A stretch of DNA of 64,000 nucleotides, from the NCBI GenBank assembly GCA_002701385.1, contig NZVD01000060.1, positions 293,083 to 357,082 on the forward strand, in the 5' to 3' direction. Origin of the DNA: Rhodopirellula sp. GTDB taxonomy: Bacteria > Planctomycetota > Planctomycetia > Pirellulales > Pirellulaceae. A program made the translations under genes and the position numbers. Below, in pieces: positions 9,843-21,392 of this stretch (its first letter is position 1; each line of letters begins with the position of its first letter). The notes below the pieces were generated by a model. It worked only from the letters and a program-made list of their open reading frames with translations, was not told the DNA's origin and searched no databases.

Positions 9843-11119
9843 AACTACAAATGATCGGATGTAGCCACCACCACACCGACGTCGCTTTCCGCGAGAAGCT
9901 TGCGTTCCAACCAAATCAGGTGGTTGAAGCGTTGGCTAAAATGCGAACTGTCTTTCCTCAGACGGAAGCGGTGTTATTGTCCACCTGTAATCGAGTAGAA
10001 ATTTACGCCGCGGCTGAAAACGAAGAAGACTGCCCTAGCGCCCAACAACTAATTAATTTTGTTGCAAACTATCATGGGCTGGATGTCGCTGAGATTGCCA
10101 CGGACTTACGTTCGCTCGATGGCGAGGATGCAGTCCACCACCTGTTTACCACCGCTGCCAGCCTCGACAGCATGGTCATTGGGGAGGCGCAAATCCTCTC
10201 CCAGGTAAAGCAGGCATATGACATGGCCAACGAGGGGGAAAACACCGGGCCACTTACACACTCGTCATTCCAGGCGGCAATGCGAGTTGCCAAGCGCGTT
10301 CAAACCGAGACTGAGATTCATCGTAAGCGTGTAAGCATTCCCTCTGTAGCCGTAGCCGATTACGCGAGTCAGTTTTTCGAACGTTTTGATGACAAAGTCA
10401 TTTTGGTTATCGGTGCTGGGGAGATGGGAGAAGAAACTCTCCAGTATCTGATCGATAAAAACGCTAAGGACGTGCGAATCATTAATCGCAATCACCAACG
10501 AGCGATTGATCTGGCTCAACGAACCACTGGCAAGGCCGTTGAGTGGGATGAGCTTAATGACCTACTTGTAGAAGCCGATCTCATCGTAAGTGCTACTGGC
10601 GCCACTGAGCCTATTGTCACCGCTGAGGCCTTTCAGACGATTTCCGAACGTCGCTTCCAAAAACCACTCTTTATCCTCGACCTCGCTGTTCCTCGGGATA
10701 TTGATCCGAAACTATCTGACTTTGTGGGTGTCTATCTGTATTCCATTGACGATCTCCAACAGGTTTGCGATCGCAATCGTAAAGCACGTGAACGCGAATG
10801 GCCCAAAGCAGAACAGATCATCGAAGAAGAAGTCTCTCGGTTTATGACCGATCTTTACCGTCGCGTCACCGGGCCTTGGATTGGTCGGCTCAAACAGCAG
10901 GCTAACGATATCAAAGCTGCTGAACTGGAAAGGCTGCTCAATAAACTTGGGGACCTTGGTGACGATCCAAAAATACGCAAGGAACTAGACGTCACCCTTG
11001 GAAGAGTTGTCAACAAACTACTGCACCCGCCACTTGAATCCCTCCGTGAAGATGTCAATCCGGAAGAGGGGCCTGGCCTGCTCGATGCCCTCAAGAAACT
11101 TTTCCAGCTCAAAGATTAG
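9839..11119 (+). CDS. hemA: Glutamyl-tRNA reductase
   Basis: It reduces glutamyl-tRNA(Glu) to glutamate-1-semialdehyde with NADPH, the committed step of C5-pathway tetrapyrrole synthesis. At 426 residues the length is normal. Visible motifs are the N-terminal catalytic region STCNRVEIYA with the nucleophilic Cys, the signature MVIGEAQILSQVKQAY, the NADPH-binding VILVIGAGEMGEETLQYL, and FILDLAVPRDIDP. The C-terminal dimerisation helices end in LLDALKKLFQL. It overlaps hemX by four bases and meets scpB tail to tail with no gap, and no terminator is visible between them. Confidence 0.97.
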   Translation: MKLQMIGCSHHHTDVAFREKLAFQPNQVVEALAKMRTVFPQTEAVLLSTCNRVEIYAAAENEEDCPSAQQLINFVANYHGLDVAEIATDLRSLDGEDAVHHLFTTAASLDSMVIGEAQILSQVKQAYDMANEGENTGPLTHSSFQAAMRVAKRVQTETEIHRKRVSIPSVAVADYASQFFERFDDKVILVIGAGEMGEETLQYLIDKNAKDVRIINRNHQRAIDLAQRTTGKAVEWDELNDLLVEADLIVSATGATEPIVTAEAFQTISERRFQKPLFILDLAVPRDIDPKLSDFVGVYLYSIDDLQQVCDRNRKAREREWPKAEQIIEEEVSRFMTDLYRRVTGPWIGRLKQQANDIKAAELERLLNKLGDLGDDPKIRKELDVTLGRVVNKLLHPPLESLREDVNPEEGPGLLDALKKLFQLKD

Positions 11120-11941
11120 TTAAGCTGCCAACTCTTCGTCGTCTCCTTGACAATCCAGAGCTTGCTCGTCTTCTTCCTTTTGGGCAAATTCGACTGCTTC
11201 GTCTAGAGCGTCTATTTCATCGGTAGATTCAGGTTCGCCCGAATCGTCCTTTATGTGGCTCGTCTCCAGACCATCCTCTTCTACCTCGTCATCGACAGGT
11301 TCCGTCGCGACCTCCGGCAAGTGAATCTCTGGAAGTTCCTCAAGTGAATTCAGCCCGAATGTTTCTAGAAACGCCTTCGTGGTTGCATAGAGAAAGGGGC
11401 GTCCCAGGTCTTCACTACGGCCACTAATACGAACAAGTCCTCGCTCCATAAGTTGACGAATCACTTCTCCACAACCCACGCCACGCACCGCCTCTACTTC
11501 AGCTCGTAACACTGGCTGCCGATAAGCAACAACCGACAATGTTTCGATCACTGGTGTGCTAAAGCGAATCGGAGCCGGAGTTGATTCGAGACGTCGAACC
11601 CATGAACTATAGGCATGCTTCGTTAGCATCCGGTACCCACCCGCGATTTGTTCGATTCGAAACGCCTGTCCTCGAAAATCATACTTCTCGTTTAGCTTGC
11701 CAATGAGCGCCCTCACTTCTCGACCGTCTTTTAAGCTTGCGAGTTGGCTTATCTTACGGCTGGGGAGTGGTTCTTTGGCCAAAAACAATATGCCCTCGAC
11801 TCGCGCCAGCTTAGCCGACTCGTCTTCCGGAATCAGTAAGGGTGTGGCAGCCTGCCGATTCGAGCGCAGCCATTGGTTTCTTCTGCGAATGAGAAGATTT
11901 TGACGGGTGCGGGATTTACTTGGATGACGACGAATAGGCAT
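11120..11941 (-). CDS. scpB: Segregation and condensation protein B
   Basis: The kleisin-associated winged-helix subunit of the SMC-ScpAB condensin, acting in chromosome compaction and segregation. The family pattern is clear: VEGILFLAKEPLPSRKISQL, GGYRMLTKHAYSSWVRRL, then TPVIETLSVVAYRQPVLRAE and VRGVGCGEVIRQLMERGLV. The end of the core is GRPFLYATTKAFLETFGLNS. The 273-residue protein is longer than the usual 180-220 because of a basic N-terminal extension (about 45 residues) and an acidic Glu/Asp-rich C-terminal tail (last 70 residues). No scpA or smc gene is nearby. Its stop codon begins at the base right after the hemA stop. Confidence 0.93.
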   Translation of the reverse strand: MPIRRHPSKSRTRQNLLIRRRNQWLRSNRQAATPLLIPEDESAKLARVEGILFLAKEPLPSRKISQLASLKDGREVRALIGKLNEKYDFRGQAFRIEQIAGGYRMLTKHAYSSWVRRLESTPAPIRFSTPVIETLSVVAYRQPVLRAEVEAVRGVGCGEVIRQLMERGLVRISGRSEDLGRPFLYATTKAFLETFGLNSLEELPEIHLPEVATEPVDDEVEEDGLETSHIKDDSGEPESTDEIDALDEAVEFAQKEEDEQALDCQGDDEELAA

Positions 11942-12076
11942 TTTTCTGGCTCTCTGCTGGTAATAGTACCGCTTATCGTCACTAAAAAGAAAGGTAGATT
12001 TTGTACTCCAAGACCTTAGGAAATAAAAGCCGATTTCCCCTTAGGGGCTAGCTTGGATGAAATTAGAATAGTCTTT

Positions 12077-13222
12077 ATGAGCTTGATTTACCTTGACAAC
12101 AATGCGACCACGGTGATCCACCCTGAAGTTGCTAATGCAATGCAGGCATGCCATCAACTAGGGCTTGTTAACCCAGAGAGCCAGCACCAGTTGGGGCGGC
12201 AAGCGCGACGCCAGCTAGAAGACTGCCGAGAGCAGTTAGGGGTGCTGCTTGGCCTGCACCTTTCGGATGTCCATGCGGATCATTTGTTTTTCACCAGTGG
12301 CGGCACAGAGGCTAACAACTTAGCTATTCAGGGTTATCGCTTGGGCGCCGACGCTAAAAATCGCCTGGTGATTTCTGGGATTGAGCACCCTAGCATCTCG
12401 ACTACAGCACAATGGCTTCGAAGTCAGGGGGTCGATGTACAAATCGTAAACACGCTGACCAACGGACTGATCGACTGTGAACACCTAGAGTCGTTGGTTA
12501 ATCACGATACGTTTCTCGTCGCTGTCATGCTCGCCAACAACGAAACCGGAGTGATCCAGCCGATATCTAACGTCGTTGCGATTTGTGACAGATTGAGAGT
12601 TCCTGTACACGCCGATGCTGTGCAGGCGATCGGTAAGCTGGATGTACAATTTCGCGAGCTGGGTGTCGGCTCGATGACTGTCTCCGCCCATAAAGTACAT
12701 GGGCCGCGTGGCAGTGGGGCTTTGATTACTCGTCACGGTCATGCTCCCCACCCTGTTTTCCATGGTGGGTTTCAGCAATCCGCCGTGCGTCCTGGCACGG
12801 AATCTGTCGCATTGGCAACCGGATTAACCACAGCTGTCTCTAATTACCTCGGTGACAAGGACGATCATGTTTCCAGGCTGTTAGCATTGCGTGATCGCTT
12901 TGAAACCGGAATCAAAACACAGTTGGCGAATGCACAAGTGCTAGGCGCCGATGCACCTCGGCTCCCCAATACATCCAACATTGCGTTTCGCGGCGTCGAC
13001 CGTCAGGCGATGTTAATGGCTCTCGATGTCGCTGGCGTTTGTTGCAGCACTGGCTCTGCCTGTGCTTCCGGGTCCAGCGAACCATCACCCACTCTGGTAG
13101 CCATGGGACTCGACCCCGAGCTCATTGAAGGGGCCCTAAGATTTAGCCTAGGAATCTTTAATTCTGAGCCAGAAATCGACGACGCGATCGAACGAATTTG
13201 TGCTGTTGCAAGCGTACTTTAG
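12077..13222 (+). CDS. Cysteine desulfurase, NifS/IscS class
   Basis: A pyridoxal-phosphate enzyme that takes sulfur from cysteine as a persulfide for iron-sulfur clusters or thiolation. The 381-residue product begins with the family opening LIYLDNNATT and contains FTSGGTEANNLAIQG, GIEHPSI, LANNETGVIQP and HADAVQAIGK. The PLP lysine is in SAHKVHGPRGSGAL. The catalytic Cys loop is STGSACASG, the extended loop of group I (NifS/IscS) enzymes. The ATG at 12077 gives the standard start. A TTG at 12053 with AGGGG five bases upstream would add eight residues and cannot be excluded. No scaffold (iscU/nifU) is adjacent, so its exact role (iscS or nifS) is not assigned. A CCCCTTAGGGG palindrome lies at 12037-12047. 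Confidence 0.92.
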   Translation: MSLIYLDNNATTVIHPEVANAMQACHQLGLVNPESQHQLGRQARRQLEDCREQLGVLLGLHLSDVHADHLFFTSGGTEANNLAIQGYRLGADAKNRLVISGIEHPSISTTAQWLRSQGVDVQIVNTLTNGLIDCEHLESLVNHDTFLVAVMLANNETGVIQPISNVVAICDRLRVPVHADAVQAIGKLDVQFRELGVGSMTVSAHKVHGPRGSGALITRHGHAPHPVFHGGFQQSAVRPGTESVALATGLTTAVSNYLGDKDDHVSRLLALRDRFETGIKTQLANAQVLGADAPRLPNTSNIAFRGVDRQAMLMALDVAGVCCSTGSACASGSSEPSPTLVAMGLDPELIEGALRFSLGIFNSEPEIDDAIERICAVASVL

Positions 13223-13408
13223 CCGTCGCTAATTAGACGCTTTTCCTCGCCCTTCCCTGCTCGTATTTCCCGCTCAAAAACCCTATAATGGGGGAGTTGT
13301 AATTGGTCGCCATCGGCGATTAAATTGCTGTTCTCATCTTGATCCTGAAACGACGCTTTCGGCCTTTTTTTCAGGGTAAAAAACACTTTTTTGCAAACGG
13401 AGCGATTC
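13223..13408 (+). promoter_or_regulatory. dnaA upstream region with TATAAT element
   Basis: This 186-base gap precedes dnaA. A perfect -10 hexamer TATAAT lies at 13284-13289, but no good -35 is found 16-18 bases upstream. GGAG at 13399-13402 lies six bases before a GTG at 13409, which supports that codon as the dnaA start. No clear DnaA box was seen, so autoregulation is not supported here. Confidence 0.4.
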
Positions 13409-14533
13409 GTGGCAAACGGCATTTTCGCCATTCCGATAAAACATCTTGAGCCAGCTGCCTCCGAGCAGTTGAATCTATTTGACGAAGCCACTTCCTCCTC
13501 GCCTCAAGACGGACTGGAACAGTTCATCTTCGGCCAGGAAAATGCTCCGGTCCGTCAGGCACTTGAGTGTGTCCTGGCACAACAAACCATTGCCAGTCCG
13601 TTGGTGCTTTATGGAGCTACTGGGACTGGAAAGTCGGTGCTTAGCCACACGTTACTCGCTCAATGGTTCCGACGGTTTCCTGAGCAAAAAGCGTTGCACA
13701 CTACGGGCACTGATTTTGCTCGAATGCATGCTCGAGCAGTATACACCCATTCGATCAATGAATTTAGACAAAGATTTCTGGGCGTACGTTTGTTAGTGAT
13801 CGACGACTTACAAATCTTAAAAACCCGGTCTTCTGCTCAACAGATGCTGTGTAACATTATTGACCACTATCAAGCCAACGACTGCATGTTGGTCGTTTGT
13901 CTGCCGACCCTGCCGACTCATATTACGGATTTCGATGACCGACTCTCCAGCCGGCTCATGGGCGGTTTACAAATTGAATTAAAGCCTCCCGGCAAAGATG
14001 CTCGTTCTGTGATTGTGGATCAATTGGCTTTAGAGCATGGGGTAGAGCTGGACGAGCCCACAAGAGATTCATTGGTGTTAGCCGCGAACAAAGAAAAGCC
14101 GAAGACCTTCCCGCAGTTACGTCAAACGCTGATTCGCATGCGTAGCGAAACGGATCTGTGTTCTGGGCCTTACTCGGCATCCGATGTACGGGCTCTGCTT
14201 GACCAACAGCGCCAAACGCCTACCCCAGACATTAAAGGCATTGCTACCGCAGTAAGTAAACACTTAAACATTCGCCTCAACGACATGAAAAGCTCTGGTC
14301 GCCGCCAGTATGTAGTACGAGCCAGAGGTATTGCCATTTACCTCTGTCGACAATTTACATCTTCGAGCTTCGGCGATATCGGGCGTTACTTTGGGAAACG
14401 TGACCACAGCACAATCATGCATGCTTTTAAACGTCTTGACACATTGCGGCAGCAAGATGCTTCGATCCGCCAGGCGTTGGATGAAGTTATCGAGAAACTA
14501 AACAAAAAATACCAACTGAATAAATCACTTTAA
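13409..14533 (+). CDS. dnaA: Chromosomal replication initiator DnaA, short form
   Basis: It binds DnaA boxes, oligomerises with ATP and opens the origin. The AAA+ part shows Walker A GATGTGKS (about residues 69-76), Walker B LLVIDDLQIL, and the box VII arginine region FDDRLSSRLMGGLQIEL. The C-terminal DNA-binding domain IV has the DnaA signature as GDIGRYFGKRDHSTIMHAFK. With the GTG start supported by GGAG the product has 374 residues, against 440-480 in most bacteria. About 65 residues precede Walker A, so domain I (oligomerisation, helicase contact) and domain II appear to be missing. A TTG at 13391 would add only six residues. The order dnaA, gap, dnaN, DUF721, gyrB is the classic origin arrangement. 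Confidence 0.93.
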   Translation: MANGIFAIPIKHLEPAASEQLNLFDEATSSSPQDGLEQFIFGQENAPVRQALECVLAQQTIASPLVLYGATGTGKSVLSHTLLAQWFRRFPEQKALHTTGTDFARMHARAVYTHSINEFRQRFLGVRLLVIDDLQILKTRSSAQQMLCNIIDHYQANDCMLVVCLPTLPTHITDFDDRLSSRLMGGLQIELKPPGKDARSVIVDQLALEHGVELDEPTRDSLVLAANKEKPKTFPQLRQTLIRMRSETDLCSGPYSASDVRALLDQQRQTPTPDIKGIATAVSKHLNIRLNDMKSSGRRQYVVRARGIAIYLCRQFTSSSFGDIGRYFGKRDHSTIMHAFKRLDTLRQQDASIRQALDEVIEKLNKKYQLNKSL

Positions 14534-14853
14534 CTGAACATCGAAATTCAATTTGGAGCATTGTGGAAAACAAGTCTATTCAACCTCTATCGACGTCGGC
14601 ACCTATCCTGTTCAATCGGCAGCTTAATAATCCTTAGACATTGTGGACAGACTGTCGACATTCAAAGACGTTGAATAAACATTACATAGACCCGTTTTGC
14701 ACACCATCTATTTTGCTGTTTGGTGTTGAATAAACAGACTGAAACCGGCCTGGAATACCACTTGTCGACGTACTTCCAGACCACCTTTTTAATACGACTG
14801 TATTTAAAAAAATAATATATAACTCCCTCCAAATAACCAACGAAGGATCGGAC
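14534..14853. other. Candidate chromosomal replication origin (oriC)
   Basis: This non-coding gap between dnaA and dnaN holds DnaA-box-like sites TGTGGAAAA (14562-14570, one mismatch to TGTGGATAA) and TGTGGACAG (14642-14650, two mismatches), in the same orientation. A 12-base direct repeat GTTGAATAAACA lies at 14670-14681 and 14725-14736. Its core recurs inverted at 14577-14584 (TATTCAAC), and 14660-14676 is an inverted repeat ATTCAA-N5-TTGAAT. The palindrome TGTCGACA lies at 14653-14660 with a near copy at 14764-14771. A 22-base AT-only tract (14801-14822) next to dnaN could be the unwinding element, or part of the dnaN promoter. The location is the usual bacterial oriC position. Function is inferred. 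Confidence 0.6.
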
Positions 14854-15969
14854 ATGAAATTCACCTTTGATCGCGAGAAAATGCTGGCTGCCTTTCAGCC
14901 TGCCGCGTCGGTTGCACCATCTCGCAGCCCAAAGCCTATTTTGCAGTGTGTCAAATTGATTGGGACCGAGACTAGTACCACGCTAATGGCCACGGACACT
15001 GAAGTAGGAATTCGCGTTGTTGTGGAAGGGGTCACTGTGGAAATCCCGGGCAATTTGGTCCTTCCTGTGGATTTGTTTGGTAACATTCTCCGCGAGAGTA
15101 CTGATGACCAACTTACAGTGGCTGTTGATGGTGAGGGGATCTCAGTAAAGGGTGGATCCAACGTTTACAATCTTCCTTCCCAGAATGCTGACGAGTTTCC
15201 CAATGTTCAAGAAGTTGCTGGGGATGCTCGTATCGAGGTTGCTGCGGGATTGTTCGGTGAATTGGTTAAGCGGACAATTTTCGCCACAGACAATGAGAGC
15301 AGTCGTTATGCATTAGGAGGAATACTTCTGGAAACAGAAGGAAAGAATCTAATCGCGGTTGGAACGGATGGGCGAAGATTGGCAAAAATGGAAGGCCCAG
15401 TAGAAATCTCCGGCGAGATCCAGTTGGGGGAGTCTTCTACAATCGTCCCCACGCGTTCGATGAACTTGATTGCTCGAGCGTTAGGGAATCCAGACAGCAT
15501 TGTGCAAATCATCCCGAGTGACAATCAGCTAGCCTTCAAGACAGACACCGTGACGTTAACGTCGAGGCTGGTAGAAGGCCGCTTTCCTAAATGGAAGGAT
15601 GTGTTCCCTAAGCGGACCGAAAGTATTGCGATCGAGCTGGCAGCCGGAACGGTTTATGGTCGCTTGAGACAAGCATCAATCGTAGCGAATGATGAGAGTC
15701 GTGGAATTACCTTTACCTTTGGTAATGGGACTCTGGCGATGGATGCGACAGCCGCTGAGCGTGGGCAAAGTCATACGGAGATGCCAATTTCCTATGAAGG
15801 AGCTGACGTTGCCGTTAGTCTGGATCACCGATATGTAGAACATTTCCTACGAGTGTTGGATTCGGATACCAATTTTACCTTTGATGTGGAAAACGATAAG
15901 GCTGCTGTCTTGCTATCTACGCAGGACGGTTATTCCTATATCATCATGCCATTGGCACGTGATCGGTAA
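14854..15969 (+). CDS. dnaN: DNA polymerase III sliding clamp (beta subunit)
   Basis: The ring-shaped processivity factor that holds DNA polymerase III on DNA. The 371-residue length is normal for a three-domain clamp. Family features are the opening MKFTFDREKMLAAFQ, PILQCVKLIGTE, NNILRES-like helix GNILRESTDDQLTVAV, LPSQNADEFPN, FATDNESSRYALGGILLE, AVGTDGRRLAKMEGPV, the domain III strands RLVEGRFPKWKDVFPK, and the C-terminal YIIMPLARDR (usual ...MPMRL). The start at 14854 has AAGGA about eight bases upstream. It follows the candidate origin and is eight bases before the DUF721 gene. Confidence 0.97.
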   Translation: MKFTFDREKMLAAFQPAASVAPSRSPKPILQCVKLIGTETSTTLMATDTEVGIRVVVEGVTVEIPGNLVLPVDLFGNILRESTDDQLTVAVDGEGISVKGGSNVYNLPSQNADEFPNVQEVAGDARIEVAAGLFGELVKRTIFATDNESSRYALGGILLETEGKNLIAVGTDGRRLAKMEGPVEISGEIQLGESSTIVPTRSMNLIARALGNPDSIVQIIPSDNQLAFKTDTVTLTSRLVEGRFPKWKDVFPKRTESIAIELAAGTVYGRLRQASIVANDESRGITFTFGNGTLAMDATAAERGQSHTEMPISYEGADVAVSLDHRYVEHFLRVLDSDTNFTFDVENDKAAVLLSTQDGYSYIIMPLARDR

Positions 15970-15977
15970 CGAATTTA

Positions 15978-16334
15978 ATGGCTGAGGACCAGACGCCGGA
16001 CGAACAGCGATTTGAAGATTTGCGGAAGCGACAGAGGTTTATTCCTCCGCCACCAAGAATCGACAATATCTTAAGTCGTTTAATGACCCGAACTGGGTAT
16101 GCCCGGGTAAAGTCAGCAAATGCTCTGGAGTCAGTCTGGAGCGAAGCCGCTGGGCCTTTAGCGACGGCGACCCGAGCGGGTAACATCCGCCGAGGAGTAT
16201 TGGATGTTATTTGCAAAAACTCTGCTGTGATGCAGGAACTTACATTTCAAAAGCAAATGGTTATTAATCAGCTCAATCAGAAGCTGGAAGGCCAGACTGT
16301 GAAAGACCTTAAGCTGCGAGTAGTTGATTTCTAG
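15978..16334 (+). CDS. dciA: DUF721 protein, likely DnaB helicase loader/operator DciA
   Basis: A 118-residue DUF721 protein. The family includes DciA, shown to interact with the replicative helicase DnaB in bacteria that lack DnaC or DnaI. The N-terminal 30 residues are charged. The KH-like fold follows: IDNILSRLMTRTGYARVKSA, LESVWSEAAGPLATATRAG, then NIRRGVLDVICKNSAVMQEL and QMVINQLNQKLEG. It sits between dnaN and gyrB with gaps of 8 and 39 bases, an arrangement known for DciA genes. Its presence fits with a DnaA that seems to lack the domain contacting the helicase. Confidence 0.82.
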   Translation: MAEDQTPDEQRFEDLRKRQRFIPPPPRIDNILSRLMTRTGYARVKSANALESVWSEAAGPLATATRAGNIRRGVLDVICKNSAVMQELTFQKQMVINQLNQKLEGQTVKDLKLRVVDF

Positions 16335-16367
16335 GAAATCGCACATGCAAGCTGGAAATAGAGATAA

Positions 16368-18866
<2,499 letters not shown>

Positions 18867-18978
18867 TCTGGTTGGCATTTAGCCATTTGACCAATTAGCT
18901 ATATGACAGTTAGTCAGTATAGGATGAGGTTTGTTAACGATTCTAGCAGCGATTCAGTACTGCGTCCCTGATTCCCTC

Positions 18979-20412
18979 TTACTTCTTCCCCTGGGATTTT
19001 AGCTCGCGGTCGATGTAGGGTTTGAAGTCGGGGCGGTCTTTCCACTCGTCAAAAAACTTCTGGTATTCGGGTAACGCAAGCCAGTTGGTTTGTTGAGGGC
19101 GAGGGAATGGATCGACTTTACCGGATGGATAGTCAGCCCCGGTGCGACTACGTTCCACCGAAGCATTCCAAGCTTCAAACTCAGCGATCATTCGATTAGC
19201 AACGTCCGGCCGCTCGGTTAGAATGTCCTGCTTTTCCTGTGGGTCAGCAGCCAAATCGAAGAGCTGATATTCACGACTCTCTACTTTTAATGTGACCAGC
19301 TTGTAGTTATTGTCCAGCCAGGCAGCACGACCCGTGTGACGGAAACCAATCGGCTTGGTACGACGTGTATCCTCTCCATTAATAATGTCCGCTAGAGATA
19401 AGCCATCGCTCAGGTCGTTAATTGAATCCTTTGCCAGGCTAGCGTAGTCAATCAGCGTAGGGAAAATATCCATGGTACACGCTGGATACTCAGACACCTG
19501 AGGTTTGATATGGTCAGGCCACTCCACCACACAAGGAACTCGAAGCCCACCTTCATAGACGGAATTCTTAAAACCTCGCAATTCACCTACGGTACCAGGA
19601 TTAATTCGTGGTAATCCACCGTTGTCGCTATTGAACCAGAGAATGGTATTATCAGCGATGCCGAAGTCTCTTAGCTCTTTCCGCAAGTGCCCGATAGAGC
19701 GATCCATAGCCACCAGCTCGGCATAGTGGTTTTTTGACTGTTGCTGTAACTGACTGAATTGCTTGGCGTCCTCATCGTAAGCCATGAAAGGGCTATGTGG
19801 AGTGCCGTACCAAATGACGATGAATACCGGCTTCCCTTTATCATTCTGGCCACGGATATAATCCAGAGCTTCTTCGACAACGATTTCAGACGAGTCGCCG
19901 CCATGTTCTTCCCACTTTCCGTTTCGGCTCAGGATCGGATTCATATCGAAGAAGTTGGTAACACTGAGCCAATAATCAAAGCCCAGATGTCCGGGATGGT
20001 GCGCATCGCTTTTGAAGATTGGAGCTCCAGGCCCGCGTAATCCGTTTAGATGCCATTTACCAAAATGAGCAGTCGAATACCCGGCCTTTTGAAACGCCTG
20101 GGCAACGGTTTTTTCTTGCTTATTGATTGCATAGCCGTGATTATGCACACCTGTACGATCGTTCGTTCGTCCGGTCAGCACAGTGGCTCGAGTAGGAGAG
20201 CAGTTAGGAGCACCAGCGTAAAACCGATCAAAGCGAATTCCGTTTGCCGCCATAGCATCCAGATTCGGAGTCTTCAGCACGGGGTGGTTGTAGTAACCGG
20301 TCTGTCCGTAGCCCATATCATCGGCCATGACCAAAATGACATTAGGCCTATCGGCAGCCGAGAGAGGCAAAGGGAGAAACAGAACGGCCAGTAAGAGTAG
20401 TAGCTTGTGCAT
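18979..20412 (-). CDS. Exported sulfatase (arylsulfatase family)
   Basis: It hydrolyses sulfate esters. Planctomycetes carry many such enzymes for sulfated algal polysaccharides. The 477-residue protein has a signal peptide (MHKLLLLLAVLFLPLPLSAA). The metal-site motif NVILVMADDMGYG follows. The fGly signature CSPTRATVLTGR carries a Cys-type site, requiring maturation to formylglycine. Further catalytic positions are FGKWHLNG, the GTPHSPF segment and NSDNGG. The substrate cannot be read from the sequence. No formylglycine-generating gene is nearby. It lies 62 bases downstream of the DUF58 gene on the same strand, so read-through from the MoxR operon is possible. Confidence 0.93.
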   Translation of the reverse strand: MHKLLLLLAVLFLPLPLSAADRPNVILVMADDMGYGQTGYYNHPVLKTPNLDAMAANGIRFDRFYAGAPNCSPTRATVLTGRTNDRTGVHNHGYAINKQEKTVAQAFQKAGYSTAHFGKWHLNGLRGPGAPIFKSDAHHPGHLGFDYWLSVTNFFDMNPILSRNGKWEEHGGDSSEIVVEEALDYIRGQNDKGKPVFIVIWYGTPHSPFMAYDEDAKQFSQLQQQSKNHYAELVAMDRSIGHLRKELRDFGIADNTILWFNSDNGGLPRINPGTVGELRGFKNSVYEGGLRVPCVVEWPDHIKPQVSEYPACTMDIFPTLIDYASLAKDSINDLSDGLSLADIINGEDTRRTKPIGFRHTGRAAWLDNNYKLVTLKVESREYQLFDLAADPQEKQDILTERPDVANRMIAEFEAWNASVERSRTGADYPSGKVDPFPRPQQTNWLALPEYQKFFDEWKDRPDFKPYIDRELKSQGKK

Positions 20413-20474
20413 AGATAGACCTGCGGGAAGACCAGGGTTGAAAGTAGGGCGACCGACCCTAGCGTCGGCTATGC

Positions 20475-21380
20475 TTACAATCTACCAGCCTGAGCTCGTT
20501 GTTGCAGGTATTGAGCAAAAGTAGCTCCTAAGTCTTTGCTGGTATCGCAAAGCAGGTACTCACAACGGTTTGCATCGCAAATCTGATTGAATTCCACCAT
20601 GAAACGATCTTTCGCTTCCAGATAGGCATCACGAATATCATAGGGCCTGGTCAGAAGCTGATCTGGATCTTCCAGTCCAATAAAGCGAACCATTCCATCA
20701 AGATCAAAATTCAATTCATCCTGATGCATGACATGCATCAGTACCACTTCATGGTTGTCGTAGCGAAGCCTTTGTAAGGCATCGTCCAAATTGTCTAACT
20801 CAACCAGAAAATCAGAGATGACGACAACAATACTACGGCGACCGATCTTGGCGGAAATCTCCCCAAGCGTCCGGGCAATATTTGTCTTGTTGACGGACTT
20901 AACCTGATCCAAAGATTCTGTCATCCGGATAATCTGCCCCATGTTATTTGATGGAGCGAGATATCCACGAGACTTATTATCAAAGGTCGTTAAAGAGACG
21001 CGGTCTGACTGCTCTACCACTAAATAAGCCAACGTGGTGGCAATTTGTGAGCCATAAAGCAGCTTCTGTTCTTCCTCTTCTCCATAACGCATCGACGCGG
21101 AAACGTCTAAAACGACATGACAATTGAGATTGGTTTCCATCTCGTATTGCTTAATCACATGTCGTTCGTGCCGGAAGTAAACTTTCCAGTCGAGGTGACG
21201 GATGTCATCACCAGGAACGTATTCGCGGTGGCTGGCAAACTCAACAGCAAACCCATGAAACGGGCTTTTATGTGCACCGGCTAAATTCCCTTCGACGAGT
21301 TGTCGAGGGTTTAGCTTGAAGCGGCTAAGCTGGCTCAGCACTTCGGGGCGAATGTATTTGTTGAGAATGGCGGAAGACAT
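20475..21380 (-). CDS. DUF58 domain protein
   Basis: A 301-residue DUF58 protein, a family with a von Willebrand A-like fold usually encoded beside MoxR ATPases. The DUF58 signature is seen in EYVPGDDIRHLDWKVYFR. The MIDAS-like metal motif is VVLDVSASMRYG (DxSxS), and IVVVISDFLVELDNLDDAL matches the second VWA strand. There is no signal peptide or membrane segment, so it is probably cytoplasmic. It follows moxR by 12 bases, in the same operon. The molecular job of DUF58 proteins is not established. Acting with MoxR as a chaperone-like pair on VWA clients is the usual proposal. Confidence 0.92.
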   Translation of the reverse strand: MSSAILNKYIRPEVLSQLSRFKLNPRQLVEGNLAGAHKSPFHGFAVEFASHREYVPGDDIRHLDWKVYFRHERHVIKQYEMETNLNCHVVLDVSASMRYGEEEEQKLLYGSQIATTLAYLVVEQSDRVSLTTFDNKSRGYLAPSNNMGQIIRMTESLDQVKSVNKTNIARTLGEISAKIGRRSIVVVISDFLVELDNLDDALQRLRYDNHEVVLMHVMHQDELNFDLDGMVRFIGLEDPDQLLTRPYDIRDAYLEAKDRFMVEFNQICDANRCEYLLCDTSKDLGATFAQYLQQRAQAGRL

Positions 21381-21392
21381 TGGGTGTTCAAA

